From NCBI RefSeq assembly GCF_023100945.1, contig NZ_CP064689.1, positions 2,090,001-2,154,000 on the forward strand: DNA of 64,000 nt. Direction: 5' to 3'. Under the pieces are notes generated by a model. That model saw nothing but the letters and a program-made list of their open reading frames with translations. It had not been told where the DNA came from and did no database searches. Shown here piece after piece: positions 36,751-45,383 of the stretch. The stretch comes from Bradyrhizobium sp. 200 (GTDB lineage Bacteria; Pseudomonadota; Alphaproteobacteria; Rhizobiales; Xanthobacteraceae). Every line of letters starts with the position of its first letter. Position 1 is the stretch's first letter. Both the position numbers and the translations under genes were made by a program.

Positions 36751-38973
36751 ATGGCGTCGATTGATTACAGTGCGACTGACGAGCTTCCCCAAAAGTCCTC
36801 AGGACGTGTGCAGCCTGACATGGCGGACCTGGTGGGAATTGTGCGTCGGGGTTGGTATTACATTGTTGCAGGCACGATGCTCGGGCTGCTTGCTGCGTAT
36901 GCGGTGCTATCCAACCTTTCCCCGGTCTACAAGGCGAGCTCTCGAATCGCGTTCGAGCGAACGCTTCCGCGCTATCTGCAATCGAACAAGATCACCAACG
37001 AGCCGATCATCGACGACTATGACACATTGGGCCAGACCTATGTGATTTCGTCCGAGAGCATTGTGCTGCCGGTCGTCAAAGCGCTTTCGTTGACGACTGA
37101 CCCTGAGTTTGTCGGAGGACAGGGCACCGAGAGCTTGGGCTCCCGCATCCGTGGCCTGTTCCGAACCGCCGCGCGGGCCGTGAGTCTGCAAGAGGAGACG
37201 AGCCAGGAGGTACCGACCCAGGAGACACTCGAGAAGGCAACGGTGGACGCGATCCTTCGCAATTTGGCAGTCACGCGGGAAGATGTGGCGAGTGTCATCA
37301 ACGTTGCATTTTCGTCGAAAGACCCGGCGAAGGCGTCAAGGATCGCCAACGCGGTCGTCGACACTTATCTGGAAGCGGGCATTGCCGGAAAGCTCAAATC
37401 GACGAAGATTGCCGGCAAGGTGATGCAGGAGCGTGTCGAAGAACTGAAGCGACAGGCCGGCGATGCGGAGCGCGCGCTTCTTGACTACAAGATCGCCAAC
37501 AACCTCACTGGCAATTCCAGGGGGGCTGCGAACGAGCAACTCACGACGCTTCAGTCCCATCTCACCAGTGCGCGGGTCGCGATGGCGGAGGCCAGGGCCC
37601 GGATGGAGCGTGCCGCGAGCGCCGGCCCTGACAACTCTTTCGCTGTGGACGATGGTCTGATTACGCGGCTTCGTTCGCAGCTTTCGGACCTGTCGGTGCG
37701 GGCAAATGATTTCGAGAGCCGTGTAGGAAAAGATCACATTGCAACGGTCAAGGTGCGCAACCAGATGAAGGAGTTGCGCGAGGCGATCGCTAACGAGCAG
37801 CAGCGCATCTCGGGCAGTTTCAGCAAGGACTACGAGCTTGCGCGCGCGCGCTACGACGAGATTTCCTCAACCATGACAAACCTCATGGGCGAGGAGGGTG
37901 CCAACAGCCACACCCAGGCCAAGATCCGGGAGCTTGAGAACGCGGCAGATACCCTTCGCGGCCAGTACAACAGGGCGGTGCAGCAGCTCAGCGAGATGGG
38001 CAAGGTTGAGACGCAGCCTTCCATCGCGCCGGACGCCATCGTCCTGATGCGTGCGTCGCCGCCGACGCAGACCGAGGCGTCGAAGAAGCGGTTGCTGATT
38101 CTGGCGGGCGGGTCGCTTTTGGGCTTTCTGCTGGGAGGTTGCTTTGTCCTGCAAAGGGATTTCCCGTTCGGTGTCTTTAGAACGTCGCAGCAGGTGACCG
38201 ACGTGACGGGGCTGTTTTGCGCTGTCTTGCCGGCGGTCGAGGGCGCCGAAGAGCAGGCGTCTGTGCAGACCGGCGAGTATACTTTGAATGCTCCCTATTC
38301 GCGGTTCGTCGAGACGCTGCGCAATATCTGGGCCTTGATCAACGTCGCTCAACAGAAGTCCAATGCGAAGGTGGTCTGTGTCATCTCTTCCGTTCCCGGC
38401 GAAGGCAAGACGACCGTCGCGACCAATCTCGCAGCGCATTTCGCCCGCCATTCGACGACGCGCGTGCTCCTTGTCGATGCTGACCTCCATCACCCTTCGC
38501 TCACCGAGAGAGTGGTGCCCGACGCGAAGGTGGGCCTCAAGGAGGCTCTGTTGGAGCCGAAGAACCTCTCCAAATATGTGATGAGGAAGGAGCGGTTGAA
38601 TCTGGACGTCCTTCCATGTCCAATATCCGATCGGGTGCCCAATGCGGCGGAGTTGCTGGGAACCGCAGAGATGGGGCAACTGGTCGATACCGCACGGGAA
38701 GCCTATGATCTGGTCATCATCGAGGTGCCTCCGATGGCGGCGGTCGTTGACTACAAGATGATCGCACGGCACTGCGACCGTTTCGTCTTTGTCGTCGAGT
38801 GGGGCAAAACGAGTCAGCGCATAGTTCTTGAGTGTCTCAATGACGCTTCGGCGTTCCTGGATCGTGTTGTGTGCATCGTTCTCAACAAGGTGGACCCTTC
38901 TTCACTGCGGAGCATCGAGCGCTATAAGGGCGACCGCTTCCACCATTACTACAGCGATGAGCGGCAAGCCTGA
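36751..38973 (+). CDS. BY-kinase / Wzc-type polysaccharide co-polymerase (copy 2)
   Basis: A 740-residue paralogue of the protein at 13027-15249, with the same layout: a first helix near residue 30-52 (GWYYIVAGTMLGLLAAYAVL), a periplasmic coiled coil, a second helix (LLILAGGSLLGFLLGGCFVL), then kinase motifs SSVPGEGKTTVATNLA (Walker A), RVLLVDADLHHP (A') and DLVIIEVPPMAAVV (B). The C-terminus is FHHYYSDERQA. Long identical blocks (for example PVYKASSRIAFERTLPRY and NEPIIDDYDT) show it arose by duplication. It sets chain length and export of EPS and is probably switched by tyrosine phosphorylation. Confidence 0.92.
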   Translation: MASIDYSATDELPQKSSGRVQPDMADLVGIVRRGWYYIVAGTMLGLLAAYAVLSNLSPVYKASSRIAFERTLPRYLQSNKITNEPIIDDYDTLGQTYVISSESIVLPVVKALSLTTDPEFVGGQGTESLGSRIRGLFRTAARAVSLQEETSQEVPTQETLEKATVDAILRNLAVTREDVASVINVAFSSKDPAKASRIANAVVDTYLEAGIAGKLKSTKIAGKVMQERVEELKRQAGDAERALLDYKIANNLTGNSRGAANEQLTTLQSHLTSARVAMAEARARMERAASAGPDNSFAVDDGLITRLRSQLSDLSVRANDFESRVGKDHIATVKVRNQMKELREAIANEQQRISGSFSKDYELARARYDEISSTMTNLMGEEGANSHTQAKIRELENAADTLRGQYNRAVQQLSEMGKVETQPSIAPDAIVLMRASPPTQTEASKKRLLILAGGSLLGFLLGGCFVLQRDFPFGVFRTSQQVTDVTGLFCAVLPAVEGAEEQASVQTGEYTLNAPYSRFVETLRNIWALINVAQQKSNAKVVCVISSVPGEGKTTVATNLAAHFARHSTTRVLLVDADLHHPSLTERVVPDAKVGLKEALLEPKNLSKYVMRKERLNLDVLPCPISDRVPNAAELLGTAEMGQLVDTAREAYDLVIIEVPPMAAVVDYKMIARHCDRFVFVVEWGKTSQRIVLECLNDASAFLDRVVCIVLNKVDPSSLRSIERYKGDRFHHYYSDERQA

Positions 38974-39138
38974 GGCGGTCGGGTCCCGATTGATTTCCCG
39001 CGGCCCTCCCGCGGGGGATCGTTGGGGCAGAAACAATCCATGAAGGCGAACCATAAACGACTGCATGCCTGATCCAAGTAAATGGGCCGCGCGTGTTAGA
39101 GACGTGAGTCCGGTCGCTGCGCAGGAGAGATTAAAGAC

Positions 39139-41160
39139 GTGCGTTACGTTGCCTGGTGCCTCGCAGCTTCGTTGCTGGTCTGTACTTCCACGAGCCAGGC
39201 CCAGGTCGCTGAGACCGATGCGCAGAACCGACCAATTCTATCGAACCTTGCCGCTGCCGACTGGAAGAAAAATCTGGCGAGCGGCCCCAACGGTCCAATT
39301 CCGGCGATCGTCGTCGACCAGTTCGGGTATCCGACAAAATCAAGGAAGGTTGCTGTCGTACGCGCTCCTCAGGTCGGCTATGACAGTTCCGCACGATTTG
39401 TGCCCGGCCAATCCTACGCGTTGATCGAACTTCCGAGCGGCAAGGTCGTCAAGACGGGCTCGCCGACCGTTTGGAACGGCGGAAATACGGATCAGGCCTC
39501 GGGCGACAAGGCCTGGTGGTTCGACTTTTCCGAAATCGAGGCGCCGGGCAAGTATGCCGTCGTGGATAGCGAGAAGGGTATTCGCTCGGCAGAATTCTCG
39601 ATCGGCGAGCATGTCTACAAAGATGTCATGAAGCATGCCCTCCGCGCATTTTTCTATCAGCGGGCGGGGTTCGAGAAGAAGCCGGAATTTGCAGGCAAGG
39701 CCTGGGCTGACAAGGCGAGCCACCTTAGCCTCGGCCAGGATTCCGAGTCACGACCTTGGCACGAGGGGCGGCCGTCGAACGCTGCGAAATCGCTGATCAA
39801 GGATCTTCGTGGCGGATGGTATGACGCCGGCGACTACAACAAGTACACCTCTTGGGCGGCGCGCTACATCATCGTTCTGCTGCACGCTTACGCGGAGCAC
39901 CCGGAGGCCTTCAGCGATGACTATGGCATTCCGGAATCCGGCAACGGCCTTCCCGATATTCTCGACGAAGTAAAGTGGGGTCTGGACTGGCTTGTCCGAA
40001 TGCAGAATTCGGACGGCTCACTCCTGTGTGTTCAGGGGCTGGCCAGCGCAAGCCCGCCGTCTGACGCCAGAGGGAATAGCTACTACGGCCCCCCGACCAC
40101 GGCGGCGACCTTGATGGGGGCGGCAGCCTTTGCATACGCCTCCAAGTTCTTTGCGTCTCGGCCGGAGCCGAATCTCAAGCAATACGGAGACGACCTGAAA
40201 ACGCGCGCGACGGCGGCGTGGACTTGGGCGACCGCAAACCCCAACATTCTCTACTACAACAACGACGAGTCAAAGCAGCCGGGTTCAAAGGGGCTGGCGG
40301 CAGGGCAGCAGGAGATGGGCGAGACCGATCGGCTGCGGGCGCAGTTCGAGGCCGCAACCTATCTGTTCGAGATGACCGGCGAGGCGCAGTTCAAGCAGTT
40401 TGCTGACGCCAACTACGGCGCGCTGCTGCCGCCGTGGGGGCCGTCAATGTGGGAAGTCGATGCGCTGGAGAGCCTGCTCTACTACGCGCGGCTGCCTGGT
40501 GCCACACCTGAGGTAGCAAAGTCCATTCGCGAGAGTTTGCTGGCAAACCTGTCGCGGGCTTCACAGGCGTTTCAGGGCTCTCTGGCACAAGCGGATCCCT
40601 ATCGCGCCCCGATGAAGGACTACACGTGGGGTAGCAATAAGGGAAAGGCCATGCAGGCAAGGTTGTTCCAGTTGGCGGCCCTGCACGACGCGGATCCAGG
40701 GGTTTCCGAGACCTCGCTCGCTGCGGCCTTGGAATACGCACACTATATCCATGGCGTGAACCCGCTCGGCCTCGTCTATCTAACGAACATGGCCCTGGCC
40801 GGCGCCAGCCATTCGGCGACGACCATGTTTCATGGTTGGTTTGTACGCGGGTCGCGCTGGCAGCGGGTGACCGATCTGCTCCCAGGTCCGCCGCCAGGCT
40901 TCCTGGTGGGCGGACCCAACCCGCAGTTCTCGGTTGATGCGTGCTGCAGCGCGCCTATTGGGTCGCCCGGATATCGCTGTTACGGGGCAACGATGTTCTC
41001 CTTGTGCCAACGGAATCTCACGCCGCCGTCTGCCCAGCCGCCGGCCAAGTCATATCTTCAATTCAATGACCCGTGGCCGGTGAACTCGTGGGAGATTACG
41101 GAGCCTTCGCTGCACTACCAGTCCTTCTATGTCCGGTTGCTTGCTGCCTTCACCCGTTGA
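39139..41160 (+). CDS. Glycoside hydrolase family 9 protein (endoglucanase-like), secreted
   Basis: A 673-residue protein from GTG with a signal peptide (YVAWCLAASLLVCTSTSQAQ). An Ig-like N-terminal cellulase domain (about 50-170; IPAIVVDQFGYPTKSRKVAV) precedes the GH9 (alpha/alpha)6 barrel with GGWYDAGDYNKYTSWAARY (the catalytic-base Asp pair), DEVKWGLDWLVRMQNSDGS, HYIHGVNPLGLVYLTNM and the final NSWEITEPSLHYQSFYV (the catalytic Glu of N-x-x-E). It cuts beta-glucan chains in the periplasm or outside. Beside an EPS co-polymerase it likely trims or releases the locus's own polymer rather than plant cellulose. Its 3' end overlaps the reverse GT2 by 11 bases. Confidence 0.9.
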   Translation: MRYVAWCLAASLLVCTSTSQAQVAETDAQNRPILSNLAAADWKKNLASGPNGPIPAIVVDQFGYPTKSRKVAVVRAPQVGYDSSARFVPGQSYALIELPSGKVVKTGSPTVWNGGNTDQASGDKAWWFDFSEIEAPGKYAVVDSEKGIRSAEFSIGEHVYKDVMKHALRAFFYQRAGFEKKPEFAGKAWADKASHLSLGQDSESRPWHEGRPSNAAKSLIKDLRGGWYDAGDYNKYTSWAARYIIVLLHAYAEHPEAFSDDYGIPESGNGLPDILDEVKWGLDWLVRMQNSDGSLLCVQGLASASPPSDARGNSYYGPPTTAATLMGAAAFAYASKFFASRPEPNLKQYGDDLKTRATAAWTWATANPNILYYNNDESKQPGSKGLAAGQQEMGETDRLRAQFEAATYLFEMTGEAQFKQFADANYGALLPPWGPSMWEVDALESLLYYARLPGATPEVAKSIRESLLANLSRASQAFQGSLAQADPYRAPMKDYTWGSNKGKAMQARLFQLAALHDADPGVSETSLAAALEYAHYIHGVNPLGLVYLTNMALAGASHSATTMFHGWFVRGSRWQRVTDLLPGPPPGFLVGGPNPQFSVDACCSAPIGSPGYRCYGATMFSLCQRNLTPPSAQPPAKSYLQFNDPWPVNSWEITEPSLHYQSFYVRLLAAFTR

Positions 41161-42019
41161 CACGGCATTCGAATGTTTCGCCTTGACCCTGCGGTAGAGG
41201 GGTCTCGGCCCCAAGGCCAAGTCTATTCATCTGCTCCAACAAATACTTGGGCAACGGATCGCCGCGGCCAGACATTGCCTTTTCCCTGATCTGCAGGTCA
41301 TTGGACATGCTCGAGAAGCGATCAAGTTTGCAAAATTTCATGTGGAAATACAGCGGCTCGGGCTCTTTTTCACAAAACGATGAATAGTGACGAAGGTATG
41401 GTGACCAAAGTGTCTCGCAATATCCCAAGTCGTAATTATACGTGGAGAGAGGTCGGTAAAATAGTCGCGGCTCCATGTCCTCAAGGGGCCGACCAGCTAT
41501 GTAGCATGTGCGATCTGCATGAAGATTTATGCCGGTATGCCACAGTATCTGTGTCCTGGATTGCCGAAAACGCTTGAGGGCTGGTGCGAGCGCATCCGTT
41601 GCAATGGTGTCGCCGTCCCATTTCAGAATGTACGGCCCAGTACATTGCGCTGTGGTCCAATTATAAAAGTTCGGAAGAAACGATGGGGATTTCCTTCCAC
41701 GCCGCGTTGCTGCAAGCATCACCATCTCTTCGCCATAGCGCGCCATTTTGTGGGGGTAATTTAATGCCTTCATTTTTTTGGGAAATCGACGTGAAAAGTC
41801 GGCGATCACAACGGCGGAGCCATCCGTGCTGCAATTATCGACGACAACTAGTTCATCCACGAGGTCGATAATGGAGTTGATCGACCTCTCCAGAAATTCG
41901 ACCTCATTCTTGACGCGCATCACAGCCGAAATTTTCTTTGGCGGTCGTCCGGCCAATGCACACACAAGCGGATAACCCGCCGCAATAGCGAAATCTTTTG
42001 CAACCTTACGCAACAACAC
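41150..42019 (-). CDS. Family 2 glycosyltransferase
   Basis: A 289-residue GT-A enzyme. Motifs are ISAVMRVKNEVEFLERSINS, ELVVVDNCSTDGS and YILKWDGDTIATDALAPALK (DxD). It resembles small GT2 proteins that end polysaccharide repeat units. The C-terminal third is Cys-rich for this locus. Codon use and the AT-rich 5' region (ACTTTAATTAAAGT) differ somewhat from the neighbours, a possible sign of transfer. It has a palindrome 30 bases before its start. Confidence 0.8.
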   Translation of the reverse strand: MLLRKVAKDFAIAAGYPLVCALAGRPPKKISAVMRVKNEVEFLERSINSIIDLVDELVVVDNCSTDGSAVVIADFSRRFPKKMKALNYPHKMARYGEEMVMLAATRRGRKSPSFLPNFYNWTTAQCTGPYILKWDGDTIATDALAPALKRFRQSRTQILWHTGINLHADRTCYIAGRPLEDMEPRLFYRPLSTYNYDLGYCETLWSPYLRHYSSFCEKEPEPLYFHMKFCKLDRFSSMSNDLQIREKAMSGRGDPLPKYLLEQMNRLGLGAETPLPQGQGETFECRVNG

Positions 42020-42742
42020 GGCAAAATGCCTACTCTAGGTGCAACTATTACTTTAATTAAAGTATTCAAACTTTCAGAATATTAGCCGTTCCGCGGGTAT
42101 TCGTCTAGCTACCACCTGTTCCAGGAGGGCTCATTCATGATATGGCCTTGGTTAACCATGACTTGGGCTCTTCTGTAATCAGGCGATGGGCTCCCGTAAC
42201 GTCAGGTATATCTGCCGCCGGCCCGCGACGGAGCGTGCACGGTCGACATAAGAGAGCGTTACTCGCACGCCTCGCGGCGGGCCTCCGCCTTTGGGGCTTG
42301 CGTCGTTATAGTGCTGGAATGTTTGCAGCCCGCCCCCGACGCTTTCAGACCAGCGCCGGTCTGTCGGCCGATCCGCCCGCTAGCGACCGAGCCTTAACTC
42401 CGAAATAGAGAATAGATCGGGGATAATCTTCAGGCGACTATGAAGCGAGAAAGAAATCTGCCTCGTACCCAAAGCAAATGACTGGTAGGTTGGATCCGTG
42501 ATCAGTTCGAGCTGTTGTCCGCGTGCCGTCTTTGATTGAAGGAATTTTCAGCAATGTTAGCGTCGGGCTGATCGCGCGCCGCGGAGCTTTGCGCTGCACT
42601 TACTGGAAGAGCGTTGAACCACTTCCATGTTTCCAACGGCCGGGATTGAATGGGCCGAACGTCGTCGGGAGAATCGATCCCGATCGTGCGCGACGAAGCT
42701 CTTATTCGACCCACCCGCCGTCAAGATAAGATAAATTCAAAC
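42020..42742. other. Long gene-free region between EPS and NRPS/PKS blocks
   Basis: 720 bases with no recognisable gene. It holds the 16-base palindrome at 42049 and a GGTTAACCAT site at 42150. It marks the boundary between the exopolysaccharide block and the biosynthetic cluster. Confidence 0.4.
42049..42064. promoter_or_regulatory. Perfect 16-base palindrome before a GT2 gene
   Basis: TACTTTAATTAAAGTA reads the same on both strands. It lies 30 bases upstream of the reverse-strand GT2 start (42019), where an operator for a dimeric regulator would sit. No regulator gene is in the window. Confidence 0.5.
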
Positions 42743-44332
42743 ATGCCGATCCAGATTCAGAAGCGTGCTACGGTGTGGGACGTAGTAGTCGTGGGCTCCG
42801 GCGCCACTGGCGGTTGGGCGGCGTATCAGCTGGGGAAGCATCGCCTCAATGTCCTGGTCCTAGATGCAGGGCCGGACGAGATGGACGCTCCCGGGCAGTC
42901 TCCTGAGTTTGCGACGAGAGCGCTGCGTATGTTCGATCGAGTCCTTCGAAGGCGACGCGTCCAGTCGCGGCATCATGCATACTGGGAGCTCAATCCCCGC
43001 CTGTTCGTGCTCGATAGAGAGCATCCTTACGAGACCCCACCGGGCAAGGACTTTCAGTGGATACGCACTCGCTCCGTCAACGGGCGACTGCTCACTTGGG
43101 GCGGCGTCGGCATCCGGACGTCCGATCACGAGTTCAACGCGCCGCTCCAGGATGGCTTCGGCGCTCCGTGGCCGTTTGGGTACAAAGAACTGCATTCACA
43201 CTTTGACGACGTGGATGATTTCTTCCCCGTCTACGGCGAGCGCGATGGTCTATCCTCTATTCCAGACGGGAAGTATGTCGGCGCTGCGCGCCTGACTGAA
43301 GCTGAACGCGAGCTCAAGCACACCGTGCGCACCGCGTTCGGGCGAGCGGCTGTGAGCGGGCGTGGCGTTCTCATTCGGCCGAGTGCGCGGCCTAACGGAG
43401 AGGCCGCGCCGCCTTCGCCCTTGCGTGAAGCGATGAGGAAGTTCGGCGTTAGCCTATGTCCGAATGCCGTCGTGAGTCACGTGCTCGTAGGGCCGGAGGG
43501 CAAAGCCAGCGGCGTCGCCTTCGTCGATCGGCTCACGAAGGGCGCCCAGGAGGTGCAGGCACGCGTTGTCGTCGTGTGCGCATCCGCGATCGAGTCGGCC
43601 CGTATCTTGCTAAACTCCCGGTCGCGCCACCACCCTCAGGGTCTAGGCAACTCGTCTGGCACGCTGGGGTGCTATCTGATGGATCACCCAGGGGTCGCGG
43701 TTACTGGCTTTGCGCCCGGCCGACGCGACGAGGTGTGGAGCGATGGGTACGGGGGGCCGAAGAATGTCATGATACCGCGTTTCCACAACCTCACCAACCG
43801 GGCCGACGGCGCGTTCCTTCGCGGCTATGGCACCTTCGGCATGCTGGGCCGGTTGTCGGCGAAGGCCAGCGATTGCGATGCCGATGAAGTGCCGTTCGCC
43901 CTGGTGTCACATGGTGAAATGCTGCCTCGCATCGAGAATCATATCAGCTTGCACCCCGACAAGCGGGATGCTTGGGGCGTTCCCACATTGCGAATTGATT
44001 GTGCCTACTCCGACAACGAGCGAGCGCTGCAAACCCACATGGCGGAAGAGCTCAAAGAAATGATTGCGTCTGTTCGTGGTCGGGTGACCGGGACGCACTA
44101 TTATCCACCGGGCGGTTTTGTCCACGAGATGGGGACGGCGCGCATGGGCGCTGACGCGCGGACGTCTGTCCTCAACGGGTATGCGCAATGCTGGGATGCG
44201 CGGAATGTATTCGTGATGGACGGCGCCGCGTGGCCCTCGGGCGCGTGGCAGAACCCGACGTTCACGATGATGGCCATCGCCGGGCGCGCCAGCGCGCACC
44301 TCGTTCAGGAACTCAAGGCCGGACGGATCTGA
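42743..44332 (+). CDS. GMC-family FAD oxidoreductase (copy 1)
   Basis: About 529 residues from ATG 42743 (MPIQIQKRATVWDVVVVGSG). It has the FAD-binding G-x-G-x-x-G of VVVGSGATGGWAAYQLGKHR, NGRLLTWGGVGIR, and the C-terminal GMC signature HEMGTARMGAD followed by VFVMDGAAWPSGAWQNPTFT (His/Asn active-site pair). It oxidises an alcohol on a sugar, sterol-like or polyketide substrate and has no visible signal peptide. It is convergent with the reverse-strand GT2-DegT-NRPS run, and its 3' end overlaps that GT2 by 20 bases. A relative lies at 62347. Confidence 0.85.
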   Translation: MPIQIQKRATVWDVVVVGSGATGGWAAYQLGKHRLNVLVLDAGPDEMDAPGQSPEFATRALRMFDRVLRRRRVQSRHHAYWELNPRLFVLDREHPYETPPGKDFQWIRTRSVNGRLLTWGGVGIRTSDHEFNAPLQDGFGAPWPFGYKELHSHFDDVDDFFPVYGERDGLSSIPDGKYVGAARLTEAERELKHTVRTAFGRAAVSGRGVLIRPSARPNGEAAPPSPLREAMRKFGVSLCPNAVVSHVLVGPEGKASGVAFVDRLTKGAQEVQARVVVVCASAIESARILLNSRSRHHPQGLGNSSGTLGCYLMDHPGVAVTGFAPGRRDEVWSDGYGGPKNVMIPRFHNLTNRADGAFLRGYGTFGMLGRLSAKASDCDADEVPFALVSHGEMLPRIENHISLHPDKRDAWGVPTLRIDCAYSDNERALQTHMAEELKEMIASVRGRVTGTHYYPPGGFVHEMGTARMGADARTSVLNGYAQCWDARNVFVMDGAAWPSGAWQNPTFTMMAIAGRASAHLVQELKAGRI

Positions 44333-45383
44333 TGCTTGCCGTGCCACGCTTTGCCAGCGGCGGCCGATAGTGACCGGTGGTTCGGTTTAGCGGCGCGCGG
44401 AGGCCGTCGAAAAAACCGCGAGCGAGCATGTAGGGCCGGCGGAGCCCTTGCGGGGGGCGCCCGTTCAGTAAATCTTTCATGGGCGCGACGGCGCCGAAGC
44501 GAAAAAGGAGTGGGATCGCCATCGCCGCAATGCGCAGGTGACCCGTCTTCAGATATTTGGCCAATGTGCCGCCGATGCCGTAGAAATCGCGCATGCCGTG
44601 CGCCCGTAGCTGTTCGAGCGTGCGAAACCCGTCATGCACCACAGTCGCGTCCGCATTTTCGCATATCCACCAACCTCGCACGAGGCCCCGCCACGCGATA
44701 TCGTTGTCCTCGCACGCCGAGAACGCACATCCTGGACCAAGCATTTCGTCGAATCCCTGCACGTCCGTTAGGATCGATCGCCGGATCGCCATGCCGGCGC
44801 CCATCCACAGCGGCTGGGACGGTCTGAGGTCACGGAGGCTACGAATCAGCCGAGTCTCCGGGAAACGAATCTGCGGCGTGTGCCCCGGTTCGCTGCACGG
44901 CGCCGGCTCCACGTTGCAGTACACGACGCCAATTTCAGGATGCATCTTGAACGGCGCCGCCAACCGCGACAGCCAGTCGGGCGGGACGATGCAATCGTCG
45001 TCGGTGATAGCGATGATGGGCGCCGTCGTCAGCTCGAATCCGCGGTTACGTGCACGGCTCGTGCCCGCGATGTCGCAGTGCACGTAGCGAATCCGCGGGT
45101 CGCCGAGGAACGGCTCCAAGGCGCGCCGAGTTTCGTCGTGAGGACTCTGATCGACAATTACGAACTCGAAGTCCGATATCTCGCTGCGCAGCATCGACGC
45201 CACGACCGGGACGATCCGTGCGCCGCGGTTGTACGTGGCGATGACCACAGCGTAGCGCGGCAACGCGGACTCCGCGATGCTGTGTTGCGACGTTTCCAGA
45301 TTGGCTACGACCGTCGAGGCCAGGATGCTCTCACGCTCTCGGGGAGGAATTTCATTGCTCTCAATGACTACCCGGGAGGTCAT
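44313..45383 (-). CDS. Family 2 glycosyltransferase, DQS/TDDDC subgroup
   Basis: About 356 residues from ATG 45383, which overlaps the stop of the DegT gene as ATGA, so the two are translationally coupled. Motifs are YAVVIATYNRGARIVPVVAS, FVIVDQSPHDETRRAL, SRARNRGFELTTAPIIAI, TDDDCIVPPDWLS and GFDEMLGPGCAFSACEDNDI, ending FFDGLRAPLNRTTG. It is the third member of the subgroup, but lies inside the NRPS/PKS cluster. It may put a sugar, perhaps the aminosugar made by the coupled DegT enzyme, on the cluster's product. Confidence 0.85.
   Translation of the reverse strand: MTSRVVIESNEIPPRERESILASTVVANLETSQHSIAESALPRYAVVIATYNRGARIVPVVASMLRSEISDFEFVIVDQSPHDETRRALEPFLGDPRIRYVHCDIAGTSRARNRGFELTTAPIIAITDDDCIVPPDWLSRLAAPFKMHPEIGVVYCNVEPAPCSEPGHTPQIRFPETRLIRSLRDLRPSQPLWMGAGMAIRRSILTDVQGFDEMLGPGCAFSACEDNDIAWRGLVRGWWICENADATVVHDGFRTLEQLRAHGMRDFYGIGGTLAKYLKTGHLRIAAMAIPLLFRFGAVAPMKDLLNGRPPQGLRRPYMLARGFFDGLRAPLNRTTGHYRPPLAKRGTASIRSVRP

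Noticed and set aside
42142..42408. An 88-residue forward frame before the first GMC gene
   Set aside because: Arg-rich composition typical of random GC-rich frames; no conserved motif or leader.
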